NCBI GenBank assembly: GCA_947492105.1
Contig: CANLMN010000001.1
Location: forward strand, 310,001 to 374,000
Source of the DNA: an uncultured Aquimarina sp.
Lineage (GTDB): Bacteria; Bacteroidota; Bacteroidia; Flavobacteriales; Flavobacteriaceae
Reading direction: 5' to 3'
Length of the DNA stretch: 64,000 nucleotides
Of the stretch, positions 25,800-34,341 are shown one piece after another. The translations under genes and the position numbers were made by a program. Position 1 is the first letter of the stretch. Every line of letters begins with the position of its first letter. Under the pieces are notes generated by a model, which saw only the letters and a program-made list of their open reading frames with translations, ran no database searches and was not told where the DNA came from.

Positions 25800-25980
25800 A
25801 AAAGTTGGAGTACAATATCCGGTAGCACGGACAAGACCATAGAAAAGTATCTTGATACGCTAGAAACAACTTTTGTATCCAATTTATACTTGCCAAGATT
25901 CATCTGATAAAAAAACAAAAACTCCATGAAGCAAGGATAATTATGACAAACAAAAGACTTCCGAAGCTTTATGATTAAAT
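25800..25980 (+). pseudogene. Decayed fragment of an AAA ATPase with DUF4143 domain
   Basis: Codons 25800-25904 read KSWSTISGSTDKTIEKYLDT then LETTFVSNLYLPRFI, the winged-helix motif of DUF4143 in AAA-family ATP-binding proteins (STGxSxxTVxxYLxxLExxFxIxxLPPF). Two stops follow at once, and weak similarity (KKTKTP) continues in another frame. The ATPase domain is absent. Confidence 0.5.
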
Positions 25981-26007
25981 AAAAATGGAAACAGTTAAAC
26001 AAAAACT

Positions 26008-26310
26008 ATGAAACTTTTATTACAAAATGGCAAAAAGTATCATAGTCTTGGATCTAATAATTATATAGAATTATATGTACGTATCGATTTATGGTACGCA
26101 AAATTGTTGCCTCAAAAACATATGTATTACAGGATGCTCAACAGGTCTACAAGAAAAGTAAAAAGGCTAACCAAAACAAACCTAAGAAATGATTTTAAAG
26201 GAACTCCTTTTGAGAAAAAGATCTTTGCCTTTTTGGAGCACCACCACCCATATTACAAAGATAAAAAAAAGAAAAACTACAAAATCTTGGAGAGCCTTGG
26301 GCCCAATTGA
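26008..26310 (+). CDS. Possible small basic protein
   Basis: A 100-codon frame, very basic, with RMLNRSTRKVKRLTKTNLRN and a tail EHHHPYYKDKKKKNYK. No domain is recognised. It lies in a stretch of decayed coding sequence after the DUF4143 remnant, so it may itself be a fragment. Confidence 0.35.
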   Translation: MKLLLQNGKKYHSLGSNNYIELYVRIDLWYAKLLPQKHMYYRMLNRSTRKVKRLTKTNLRNDFKGTPFEKKIFAFLEHHHPYYKDKKKKNYKILESLGPN

Positions 26311-26944
26311 ATTTGCAGCAAAGCATTTAATTTTGAAAAATTCATGAAATCCCACGGTTTACATAAACAATTAAATCACTATAACTAACTATTGCATCAA
26401 GAACCCCTAATGTCAAAGTTAAGTTAACCAGAGAGGCGGAACTAAAAGATATGCAGGTCTTAGAGTTTTTAATAACTCAGTTTCGTCTTTCTTTTTTTTA
26501 GAACTGAATCTTGGTACTGATGTAATACCAGTTAAAATGGAATTGTAGGCTAAAATAATTGAGCTAGTTTGAGCTATAAAATTCAAGCGTAGCCTAGCTA
26601 CGATTTAATCTTATAGCAAAAAAATAATAGAAAAAGAACGGAATTATTAGCCTGTAATTATTTTTTAAATAATACAATCCTTCGATTTTTTCAAACAATC
26701 AAATTCTCCATAAAAAATCAAGAAATACTTCTATATCCAACCCAAAAAAACTTAAATTTATTTCTTCAAGATTCCATAAGAAATGTATTACGTAATTCCA
26801 TTTATCAAACATTTACTGTATACAACACAACCTGATGGTTACTTTTTTTTGTAGAAAATTAAAATATACCATAGCATACACAAGTGATTCTTCTTATTTT
26901 TAAACAAATACACAGATCATATGGTTGCAACGAATACTATAAAA
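26311..26944. other. Gene-free gap with family A element
   Basis: 26311-26520 shows short broken frames without a recognisable parent, 26525-26675 is a family A element, and the remainder is AT-rich with no visible feature. Confidence 0.5.
26525..26675 (-). repeat. Family A intergenic palindromic element (A3)
   Basis: ATACCAGTTAAAATGGAATTG at the left end and ATTAGCCTGTAATTATTTTT near the right end. The centre is GCGTAGCCTAGCTACGATTT in reverse orientation. Confidence 0.8.
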
Positions 26945-27814
26945 ATGAGATTAATAAAAATAAGCTTCCTGTTTTTAACTCTGTTTTCCTTAATTATATC
27001 CTGTAGAAACCCTCTTATAAATAGCAATCCCCAATTAAAAATTAACTCCACCACCTTAGGATGCGAAGAATACCTTTCTACTCCAAACGACTTTGGGGTT
27101 TTGTACAATAACGTCTGGAACAAAAATGCAGCAAAAGACTATACTTGGACGCAATGTCTAGAACAAAAACTTTTTAACGATACAATAACGTATGGCTGGT
27201 CATGGCAATGGCCCGATCATCGCAACACTGGATTTTGGAATTCATTTTTATCAAAAAAAGTGATTTTTGCATACCCACAAATCAAAGTCGGAAGATCTCC
27301 ATGGGCTCCAATACCAGCAATAGACGATCGATTTCCTCTCCAAATAAGCACAACTCCACAACTTTGTTTATCTTATAATATAAAAACAGTTACAAATGGA
27401 CAACATAACTTAGCCACTACAATGTGGATAGTAAATTCTCCACTAAAACTCCAAAAGGCTGATCCATCAAATATTATTGCAGAATTTATGATTTGGACAT
27501 ATGCTACGGAAAAACATATGAACCCTGCCGGAAAAAAATATGCCGAAATTAAAATTGACGAAATAACATGGGAAGTATGGTCATCAAAAAACTGGAGTGA
27601 TTTATCCGGAATTAATTCGAATAAATGGATAAATATTACTTTTCGTTCAAAAACTAATCAATTAAAAGCAGAATTTGACATACTAAAATTAATCCAATAC
27701 GCTATCCAAGAAAATATACTCCCAACAAATCTGTATATAGCAGATCTCGAGTTAGGAAATGAAATCATGAGTGGATCTGGCTACACTTGGGTCAAATCAT
27801 TCAAAGTTTATTAA
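26945..27814 (+). CDS. Glycoside hydrolase family 12-like lipoprotein
   Basis: GH12 enzymes are endoglucanases or xyloglucanases with a jelly-roll fold. The ATG at 26945 gives a lipoprotein signal (LFLTLFSLIISC); the frame is open from an earlier ATG at 26921. Landmarks are LYNNVWNKNAA, YGWSWQWPD, AYPQIKVGRSPW, LSYNIKTVTNGQHNLATTMW, AEFMIWTYA with the probable nucleophile Glu180, and LELGNEIMSGSGYTWV with the probable acid/base Glu273. Length is 289 residues. Being surface-anchored fits an organism degrading plant or algal beta-glucans. No SusCD pair or other hydrolase adjoins it. Confidence 0.78.
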   Translation: MRLIKISFLFLTLFSLIISCRNPLINSNPQLKINSTTLGCEEYLSTPNDFGVLYNNVWNKNAAKDYTWTQCLEQKLFNDTITYGWSWQWPDHRNTGFWNSFLSKKVIFAYPQIKVGRSPWAPIPAIDDRFPLQISTTPQLCLSYNIKTVTNGQHNLATTMWIVNSPLKLQKADPSNIIAEFMIWTYATEKHMNPAGKKYAEIKIDEITWEVWSSKNWSDLSGINSNKWINITFRSKTNQLKAEFDILKLIQYAIQENILPTNLYIADLELGNEIMSGSGYTWVKSFKVY

Positions 27815-27834
27815 ATCAAAATTCTACGATTATT

Positions 27835-28010
27835 ATGAATTCATCTTTACTTTTCGTTCTCAACCAAAAAAACGAGATAAAATTTGACTAGACAAGGTAC
27901 TTTTTAAAATTCAATAACAGCGCTGCAACCATAAAAAGTAACGAAATAAGTACGATTTTGATCCATTTTTTAGAACTAATAAAAAGTCAAGAAGAGTTCT
28001 CTACTAGAAT
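27835..28010 (+). repeat. Family D intergenic repeat (D2)
   Basis: Aligns with D1 (CCAAAAAAACGAGATAAAA, AAAATTCAATAACAGCG, CGATTTTGATCCATTTTTT). Its right end has TCAAGAAGAGTTCT, inverted relative to the left edge of D1. A partial match also occurs at 32200-32250. Confidence 0.5.
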
Positions 28011-28047
28011 AAATCCCTTTATTTTCTTTTTTTAAATGTTTTACTCG

Positions 28048-28080
28048 ATGTAAAATTTATAATATTGTAACATTTTACAT
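28048..28080. promoter_or_regulatory. ATGTAAAA/TTTTACAT inverted repeat
   Basis: ATGTAAAA at 28048-28055 and TTTTACAT at 28073-28080. The same half sites make the 25475-25491 palindrome. It lies 141 bases before the hydrolase gene. Confidence 0.3.
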
Positions 28081-28130
28081 TGTTTTGATACTTATATACA
28101 GGATGACGATGTCTATTTGTGATTTATAAG

Positions 28131-28217
28131 ATGCGTGATATTCTAACAAAAATATTTAGCATTTATAAAAAGAAATACAAACCCATCAACAAAAAAATTG
28201 AACAACATAATAAATAG
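28131..28217 (+). CDS. Possible 28-residue leader peptide
   Basis: A complete small frame, Lys-rich (ILTKIFSIYKKKYKPINKK), ending four bases before the hydrolase start. It could couple translation, but no other support is visible. Confidence 0.2.
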   Translation: MRDILTKIFSIYKKKYKPINKKIEQHNK

Positions 28218-28220
28218 CGT

Positions 28221-29612
28221 ATGAAGACTTTTTATATCTTACTTATTTCAATATCCACAATATTCACATCAGTAGCGCAAGACATAACAGGAAAATGGAA
28301 TGGGATTTTAAAAGTCTCCGGAGCACAATTGGAGCTAATCTTTCATATCACAAAAACGGAGAATGGATTCAGCGCTACATTAGACATCCCTGATCAAGGT
28401 GCCAGAGGTATACCTGTAACAAATACTACATACGATAAACCAAAAATAAAGTTTGAAATCGCTACGATACGCGTGGAGTATGATGGAGAATTAAGCGGAA
28501 ACGAAATTACCGGAATATTCAGGCAAAATGGACAAGAATTTCCTTTGAAATTATCTAGGATAAAAATGGAAAAAGAAGCAATAAGACGACCTCAAGAACC
28601 AACAAAACCCTACCCTTACCATTCAGAAGACATACAATTTCAAAATCCAGATGCTAACATTACATTGGCAGGCACTCTGAGTTTTCCCAAAAAAGGCGAT
28701 GTTTTCCCAGCTGTGATATTAATTTCGGGAAGTGGTCCACAAAACAGAAACGAAGAATTATTAGATCATAAGCCGTTTCTTATAATTGCTGATTATTTAA
28801 CTAAAAATGGAATTGCTGTTCTGAGATATGACGACAGAGGTGTAGCCGCCTCTGAAGGAAAGTTTAACACTGCAACTTCTGCTGATTTTGCTACCGATGT
28901 AGAAAGTGCTATTGCTTACTTAAAAACAAGAAAAGAGATTAATCCAAATAAAATTGGCTTAATTGGACATAGCGAAGGCGGCTTGATTGCCCCAATGGTA
29001 GCAGTAAAATCAAAAGATATCAACTTTATAATTTTACTTGCAGGCCCTGGAATTCCCGGAGGTCAGATTCTTATTCTACAACAAGAATTAATCGCAAGAG
29101 CTTCTGGCATATCAGAAGATACTATAAAAGAATCAAGTCTAGCAAATAAGAAGATTTTTGAAATGATTAACAATTCAAAAGGGAACTTGAAAGACAATTT
29201 GAGAATCCTTCTGGATAAAACACTGCAAGATTACAGCAATTCGAAAATTCCTAACGGAATGTCAAAAGAAGAATTTATAGCGCAACAAATACAGCGAATA
29301 ACGACTCCATGGATGCGTTATTTCATCAAATATAATCCAGCAACAGCATTAGAAAAAGTTACCTGTCCTGTCTTAGCGCTTTCTGGCGACAAAGATCTAC
29401 AAGTACCTCCAAAGGAGAATTTAATTGCTATAAAGGACGCCTTGGCAAAAGGAGGAAACAAAAATGTGACCACAAAAACATACCCCAACTTGAATCATTT
29501 GTTTCAAGAATGCAAAACGGGTTTGCCATCTGAGTACAGGCTTATCGAACAAACATTCTCCCCCATAGTATTGGAAGATCTCATAAAATGGATAGCACTT
29601 CAAACGGACTAA
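28221..29612 (+). CDS. Exported alpha/beta hydrolase with N-terminal beta domain
   Basis: A 463-residue protein with a signal peptide (LLISISTIFTSVAQ). Residues 20-115 form a lipocalin-like or DUF3887-type beta domain (ITGKWNGILKVSGAQLELIF, GEITGIF-type strand). Residues 135-460 are an alpha/beta hydrolase: GSGPQNRNE (oxyanion region), LRYDDRGVAASEG, the nucleophile elbow GHSEGG near residue 250, LSGDKDLQVPP with the acid, and NLNHLF with the catalytic histidine. Homologues are called serine aminopeptidase S33-like or acyl esterases. The natural substrate is unknown. It stands alone. Confidence 0.87.
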   Translation: MKTFYILLISISTIFTSVAQDITGKWNGILKVSGAQLELIFHITKTENGFSATLDIPDQGARGIPVTNTTYDKPKIKFEIATIRVEYDGELSGNEITGIFRQNGQEFPLKLSRIKMEKEAIRRPQEPTKPYPYHSEDIQFQNPDANITLAGTLSFPKKGDVFPAVILISGSGPQNRNEELLDHKPFLIIADYLTKNGIAVLRYDDRGVAASEGKFNTATSADFATDVESAIAYLKTRKEINPNKIGLIGHSEGGLIAPMVAVKSKDINFIILLAGPGIPGGQILILQQELIARASGISEDTIKESSLANKKIFEMINNSKGNLKDNLRILLDKTLQDYSNSKIPNGMSKEEFIAQQIQRITTPWMRYFIKYNPATALEKVTCPVLALSGDKDLQVPPKENLIAIKDALAKGGNKNVTTKTYPNLNHLFQECKTGLPSEYRLIEQTFSPIVLEDLIKWIALQTD

Positions 29613-29789
29613 TTCTCTTGAGCTCAACCAAAACCTCAGCCAAACGGCAGGCCGATGAACACCCGTATTAAACCCATAGAATATCACTCCAATTTCACCA
29701 TAACCTTTTGGTCATCTAGAGATAATAATCTCTGACCAAAAACCCATTCCAATAATTATGACATGAATCTAACACCAATTTAGGCATAT

Positions 29790-29866
29790 AACACCATTTA
29801 TCTTTTGAATTTACTGGGATAAAATTAAGATTTTTCTTTCCGGTAAATTCAAACAACAAATGGTAT
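29790..29866 (+). repeat. Family B element, short form without centre (B2)
   Basis: Outer arms only: CCATTTATC, TTTGAATTTAC, then GGTAAATTCAAA and AAATGGTAT. The inner TCAGCTTCAGCA arms and central hairpin are missing. Confidence 0.8.
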
Positions 29867-30006
29867 AAATTCGTATTAATAACGCTGTTATTTTTTTATG
29901 CAAAAACACTGTGATTCTATTGTTAGCCTTAGCTCTGAAATATATGACCAAAGCATTTAGATAGAAAAAGAACAAGTCGATATGAGACAGTATATAGGTC
30001 ATTTGA
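29862..30006 (-). repeat. Family C intergenic palindromic element (C2)
   Basis: Reverse orientation, with AACACTGTGATTCTATTG, degenerate core TTAGCCTTAGCTCTG and ACAAGTCGATATGAG. It begins inside the TGGTAT end of B2, so the two elements share a terminus. Confidence 0.75.
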
Positions 30007-30257
30007 CAGAAAACCTATTCGAATAAAAACCAACACCTCTTAGAACACAGTTCAGGGTTTGGGACATTTTATTTAAATAATTTATTCAAGAATGAGTATT
30101 TTAGTTCTTCTTGGAACTACAACATAGCAATATTATCCAACTATTTTTTTAGTGAATTTTATGCGCTCTAGAGGTAGTTATATCCAAATAGACATATTTT
30201 AACCAAAAAAAAAGACGTCATCCGTTGGTATCAACAATACAAATAAGAGAATAACAA

Positions 30258-30983
30258 ATGGCAGAAGACAAACCAAGACTATCAAGGTTAACTGCAATTG
30301 TAACACAACTACAGTCCAAAAAAATTATCACGGCAAAATATCTTGCAGAAAAATATCATGTAAGTATTAGAACCATTTATAGAGATATTCGAGCACTCGA
30401 GAAGTCAGGAATACCTATAATTACTGAAGAAGGAAAAGGATACTCCTTAATGGAAGGTTACCAACTTCCTCCCATAATGTTTACAGAAAATGAAGCAAAT
30501 GCATTAATTACCGCAGAGCAAATAATTTTAAAAAACAAAGACCAATCTTTTGTTGAAAATTACAGTAATGCTATTACCAAAATAAAGGCAGTCTTGCGAT
30601 CTTCTCAAAAGGAAAAAACTGATTTATTGGCTGATCGTATATATCTCAGAGAAAATATCGAAAATAAAAAATCAAGTACACATTTAATGACCATTCAATC
30701 TGCCATTACAAATTTTCGTGTGCTTGAAATAACATATAACTCACTACAAGACAACTTCACTAAGCGTATGATAGAGCCTTTTGCCCTATACAGTACTCAA
30801 AGCAATTGGATTTTAATTGCTTTTTGTAGATTACGGAATGAGTTTCGAGCCTTCAGAATAGATTTGATTCAACAATTGATTATGCAAAATGAAAATTTCC
30901 AACCTCATCGCATTACACTAGCACAGTATTTTGAAATCTGTCAAAAAAAATTTCGAAACACCCCTGACACACCCTTGTCCTAA
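30258..30983 (+). CDS. WYL-domain transcriptional regulator (YafY type)
   Basis: A 241-residue regulator. The N-terminal DeoR-like winged HTH (residues 8-60) has ITAKYLAEKYHVSIRTIYRD and IRALEKSGIPIITEEGKGYS. A WYL domain follows (residues 135-225) with LEITYNSLQDNFTKRMIEPF, NWILIAFCRLRNEFRAFRID and a final LIQQL. The GyrI-like and DUF1801 genes lie just downstream. In Bacteroidetes and Firmicutes, YafY and GyrI-like genes are often paired, so they may answer the same small-molecule signal. Confidence 0.92.
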   Translation: MAEDKPRLSRLTAIVTQLQSKKIITAKYLAEKYHVSIRTIYRDIRALEKSGIPIITEEGKGYSLMEGYQLPPIMFTENEANALITAEQIILKNKDQSFVENYSNAITKIKAVLRSSQKEKTDLLADRIYLRENIENKKSSTHLMTIQSAITNFRVLEITYNSLQDNFTKRMIEPFALYSTQSNWILIAFCRLRNEFRAFRIDLIQQLIMQNENFQPHRITLAQYFEICQKKFRNTPDTPLS

Positions 30984-31182
30984 TGACATGCTACATTTGT
31001 CTAACAAACCAAAAACCGCTACTCTTTTGAGGTAAAGAATTGAACATATTGTTGCTAATTATGGCTAATTTATCCAAAAAAACAACGCTCAGCCATGACC
31101 TTGCTTCTATTAAACAATACCCAAAATATGAATCAATAAACCACATCAACACAAAGAGAAAAAGGTATAAAAAACAGACAAA

Positions 31183-31641
31183 ATGGAAACAGTAAAAAAA
31201 GAAGGCTTTAAAATCATCGGAATCAAAACAAGAACAACAAATGAAAATGGACAATTAGCAAAAGATATAGGCCAACTTTGGGAAAAATTCATGTCCGAAG
31301 CCATCGTAGATAAAATCCCTAACAAAGTGGATACAGCTATTTTTTCTATTTACACCAACTACGAAAAAGATCACACAAAGCCCTTTGATACCATTCTTGG
31401 TTGTGCCGTACATACATTGGATGAAATCCCTCAGAATATGATAGGACAAGAATTTGATATGGGAAACTACAGAAAATTTATTGCAAAAGGTGATTTGACA
31501 AAAAATATAGTATACAACACTTGGACAGAAATTTGGGATACTGATTTGGCTAGAGAGTATTCTGCAGATTTTGAAATCTATGGAGAGAAATCACAAAATA
31601 CAACCAATGCTGAAGTAGAAATTTTTGTAGCAATTAAATAA
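31183..31641 (+). CDS. GyrI-like / AraC effector-binding domain protein
   Basis: A 152-residue single-domain protein of the GyrI-like small-molecule-binding superfamily. Typical blocks are FKIIGIKTRTTNENG, IGQLWEKFMSE, IFSIYTNYEKDHTKPFDTIL, MIGQEFDMGNYRKF and YNTWTEIWDTDL. The tail SADFEIYGE and VEIFVAIK is also typical. Such proteins bind cationic or hydrophobic compounds, and some are hydrolases. It lies five bases before the DUF1801 gene and after the WYL regulator. Confidence 0.9.
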   Translation: METVKKEGFKIIGIKTRTTNENGQLAKDIGQLWEKFMSEAIVDKIPNKVDTAIFSIYTNYEKDHTKPFDTILGCAVHTLDEIPQNMIGQEFDMGNYRKFIAKGDLTKNIVYNTWTEIWDTDLAREYSADFEIYGEKSQNTTNAEVEIFVAIK

Positions 31642-31646
31642 AGGAT

Positions 31647-31994
31647 ATGAAGCCAATAGACCATTTTTATTTTGACAAAGAAGAACCCATTAAAGGTTGT
31701 CTATTGGCTTTAAAAAAAATTATTTCTGATTACAATTCGGAATTAGAATCTAGATGGTATTACCGCCTACCGTGTTATATGTACAAAAATCAAATTTTCT
31801 GCTACCTGTGGGTCGACAAGAAAACACAATTTCCGTATATAGCTATTGGCAAAGGCATTAAAATCGAACATCCTGATCTCATTCAAGGAAAACGAACTTT
31901 TACGAAACTATTGTTCATAGATCCAACTATGGATATTCCGGTCAAAAAAATCCATAACATCTTTGATATGGCAATGAAACTATACCAAGAGTAA
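31647..31994 (+). CDS. DUF1801 (YdhG-like) protein
   Basis: A 115-residue protein of the DUF1801 family. It shows LESRWYYRLPCYMYKNQIFC and YLWVDKKTQFPYIAIGKG, then a basic end KLLFIDPTMDIPV. The fold is related to frataxin-like proteins; the function is unknown. It is almost certainly co-transcribed with the GyrI-like gene five bases upstream. Confidence 0.85.
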   Translation: MKPIDHFYFDKEEPIKGCLLALKKIISDYNSELESRWYYRLPCYMYKNQIFCYLWVDKKTQFPYIAIGKGIKIEHPDLIQGKRTFTKLLFIDPTMDIPVKKIHNIFDMAMKLYQE

Positions 31995-32255
31995 CACTCT
32001 AGACTACCGGAATTTTAAAAAACGCTGTATTTTATCAAATACCACAAACACGCTACTCTTAATTGCTTCTATGACACCGAGGTTTTTTTGTTTCTAATAT
32101 CGATACATTATATCTATGAATTTCAAAAAACTAAACATGGGCACTATAAAAGAACACAAATAGGCTTAAATTTGGTCAAATTTAGACTCATTTTCGATAA
32201 AAATCAAAAAGTCAAAATGAGGTCATTTTTTAGAACAAGCCAAAAGCACTCTTAG

Positions 32256-33095
32256 ATGTCCATAGAAAACATACCTGCTATATACCTGAAGGATCAAACA
32301 AGTAATCCTGATTTATTCGTCTATGATTTTAAAATGACTAATGATGTGGTTAAAAGCAAAGTCAATCTAGGCATGAATATGTTCAGTTTTTTGCAAGTAG
32401 GCAAAAAGCAAGTACATTTTGCAGGGACATCGGTTATTGTGAACAAGGACCAATCTCTCCTTCTCAAAAAAGGGAATTGGCTCTGGACAGAGTTATTGGA
32501 GACTGAAACTATTTACTATTGTAAACTTCTGTTTTTTTCTGAAAAAAAACTTCAAGACTTTTTAGAAAAAAACACCCAAAACAAACAAACAGTACAAGAA
32601 GAAAAACCTTATTTTATTATCAAAAATGATGCATATATCGCTTCATACTTAGATTCATTATCTACAATTGGCACAGCACCGAATGTTTTTATGGAGAATT
32701 TACTTTCGTTAAAGTTTGAGGAATTAATGCTCTATCTACTGAACAAATACGGAAGTACTTTCGAATCCTATTTACACTCTTTGATAGTCCAAAAAACTTC
32801 AACTTTTAAAAAAATTATTGAAAGCAAAGCACATTCTAACCTAAAACTAGAGGAAATCGCTTTTTTATGTAATATGAGTTTGTCTACTTTTAAACGCCAT
32901 TTTATGACAGAATACAAAATATCCCCAGGAAAATGGCTCAAAGACAAACGTCTTCAAAAAGCAAAACAAATATTGGAGCAAGGTAAATTAAAACCATCAG
33001 ATATCTACCTAGACTATGGGTATAATAATCTTTCTAATTTCAGTATCGCTTTCAAAAACAAATTTGGTTTTAGTCCCAACAAAATTTTAAAATAG
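32256..33095 (+). CDS. AraC-family transcriptional regulator
   Basis: A 279-residue protein. The C-terminal AraC HTH pair (residues 180-278) has KLEEIAFLCNMSLSTFKRHF, ISPGKWLKDKRLQKAKQIL and DYGYNNLSNFSIAFKNKFGF. The N-terminal 160 residues form an effector-binding cupin-like domain (MFSFLQVGKKQVHFAGTSVI, SLLLKKGNWLWTELLE). The next gene downstream (GlcG/HbpS family) has its own likely promoter and may be a target. Confidence 0.92.
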   Translation: MSIENIPAIYLKDQTSNPDLFVYDFKMTNDVVKSKVNLGMNMFSFLQVGKKQVHFAGTSVIVNKDQSLLLKKGNWLWTELLETETIYYCKLLFFSEKKLQDFLEKNTQNKQTVQEEKPYFIIKNDAYIASYLDSLSTIGTAPNVFMENLLSLKFEELMLYLLNKYGSTFESYLHSLIVQKTSTFKKIIESKAHSNLKLEEIAFLCNMSLSTFKRHFMTEYKISPGKWLKDKRLQKAKQILEQGKLKPSDIYLDYGYNNLSNFSIAFKNKFGFSPNKILK

Positions 33096-33176
33096 CTTCA
33101 TTTCCAATATCCAAATATGACCTTTTTTCATAAATCACTGAGCTATTTTAGTAACTAGGCAACCGATTAATTTCTA

Positions 33177-33184
33177 TATTTTTG
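33177..33184 (+). promoter_or_regulatory. -7 promoter element of the GlcG/HbpS gene
   Basis: TATTTTTG at 33177-33184 matches TAnnTTTG and lies 25 bases before the start codon. No exact TTG -33 element is at the expected distance. Confidence 0.45.
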
Positions 33185-33208
33185 CACAAAAACACTAAAA
33201 AAGAAATT

Positions 33209-33622
33209 ATGAATATTACATTAGAACAAGCGGAAAAAATCATCGCTGTAGCCAAAGAAAAATCGGTATCAATTAACACAAAAATGAACATTGCTATTGT
33301 AGATGCAGGAGCAAATTTAGTTGCTTTTGCTAGAATGGATGGTGCTTGGTTAGGGTCACTTGACATCGCTATAAAAAAAGCCAAAACAGCAAGATATTTT
33401 GATATGAATACTGGAATTATAGGTGAACTATCTCAACCAGGAGGCTCTTTATATAATATTGAACATGCTAATGGTGGTCTGATAACTTTTCCTGGTGGGG
33501 TTCCTATCAAAAATACTGATGGGGAAATAATTGGTGCCATAGGCGTGAGCGGTAGCTCGGTAGAAAACGATCATGCTGTTGCAGAAGCCGGAGCTTTCAT
33601 AACCGAATCCCTTGCCGTATAA
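33209..33622 (+). CDS. GlcG/HbpS-family heme-binding-like protein
   Basis: A 137-residue protein. The ATG at 33209 gives the usual family start; the upstream in-frame TTG (33182) lies inside the promoter element. Blocks: [52 protein letters not shown] and [20 protein letters not shown], then the Gly/Ser-rich [12 protein letters not shown]. Streptomyces HbpS binds heme and senses redox stress, and other members act near glycolate oxidation. The role here is unknown. It follows an AraC regulator in the same direction. Confidence 0.9.
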   Translation: MNITLEQAEKIIAVAKEKSVSINTKMNIAIVDAGANLVAFARMDGAWLGSLDIAIKKAKTARYFDMNTGIIGELSQPGGSLYNIEHANGGLITFPGGVPIKNTDGEIIGAIGVSGSSVENDHAVAEAGAFITESLAV

Positions 33623-33699
33623 TTAGGAGCTATGATCAAACCAGCATTTGGGTGTCAGAATATCGCAAATCATTATGTTATTTTCTATCCAAACGTCTT

Positions 33700-33843
33700 G
33701 TATCCTATGTTCGTAACTGATATCTACTATTTTTTCACTAAAAAATTAAACCGTAACCACGGCTATGCCAAAATTCCTTATTAAAAACTAGCAAGAAAAT
33801 AGTTAAAATTGTTTTGGCCTACACTTACATTTTAACTGGTATT
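33700..33843 (+). repeat. Family A intergenic palindromic element (A4)
   Basis: Right end TTTTAACTGGTAT, core CCGTAACCACGGCTATGC, and AAAACTAGCAAGAAAATAG. The left third is diverged. Confidence 0.75.
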
Positions 33844-34043
33844 ATGTAATATGATCATGTCGTTTTACATAAAATAAGTATGACATTTATAGGTCAGTTA
33901 CACATCAAACTGGCTTTACATATTCGGAACAAAATGAAACAATAGTTGAAATCACGATAAAATACCTAAACATTAAACATTTATCGCAAATAGGTTACAA
34001 AAAACTAAAGTTAAACGAATTATTTTGGTCTAAACAGTATAGT

Positions 34044-34083
34044 GATGCCGTCTAAATAGTAATTGGACGGCATCTTTGTTTTT
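34044..34083 (+). terminator. Strong rho-independent terminator without a visible gene
   Basis: GATGCCGTCTAA (34044-34055) and TTGGACGGCATC (34063-34074) form a 12-bp stem with one U-G wobble only in plus-strand RNA, followed by TTTGTTTTTG. The nearest plus-strand stop is 421 bases upstream. Confidence 0.75.
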
Positions 34084-34103
34084 GAAAAATTTTTGAACCT
34101 GGG

Positions 34104-34199
34104 TATTAAACCGTAGCCACGGCCATGCTCAAATTTTATAGTTCAAACTAGCAAAAAATAGTTCAATTTGTTTGGATCTACAATTACATTTTAAGATCA
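34104..34199 (+). repeat. Family A element, truncated at the left (A5)
   Basis: Core CCGTAGCCACGGCCATGC and AGTTCAAACTAGC, ending in ACAATTACATTTTAAGAT where C3 begins. The left arm is missing. Confidence 0.75.
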
Positions 34200-34332
34200 G
34201 TTTAGATCTATAAATTCACACTAATGATACTGTTATTTTTTTATGTAAAAACACGGTGATGCTATTGTATAGCCTTAGCTATGGACTATAAGAACAAGTC
34301 GATATGCGTCAATACATAGCTAATTTGGTGTA
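34200..34332 (-). repeat. Family C intergenic palindromic element (C3)
   Basis: Reverse orientation: AACACGGTGATGCTATTG, core TATAGCCTTAGCTATGG, ACAAGTCGATATG and TAGCTAATTTGGTGT at the end. Confidence 0.8.
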
Positions 34333-34341
34333 ACCCATATA

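Larger units (their letters stand above)
27815..28220. other. Gene-free gap with repeat D2
   Basis: Contains D2 (27835-28010), an ATGTAAAA/TTTTACAT inverted repeat (28048-28080) and a possible 28-codon leader frame (28131-28217). Confidence 0.55.
29613..30257. other. Gene-free gap with elements B2 and C2
   Basis: A bulged hairpin lies at 29706-29741 (TTTTGGTCA and TGACCAAAA arms plus GAGAT/ATCTC), not followed by T. Then come B2 and C2. From 30007 nothing is recognised. Confidence 0.55.

Noticed and set aside
25985-26020. METVKQK start resembling the GyrI-like N-terminus at 31183
   Set aside because: The frame stops after a few codons and the similarity is limited to METVK, so it is most likely chance.
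29706-29741. Bulged hairpin after the hydrolase, considered as a terminator
   Set aside because: A four-base bulge and no T-run on either strand; kept only as a note in the gap description.
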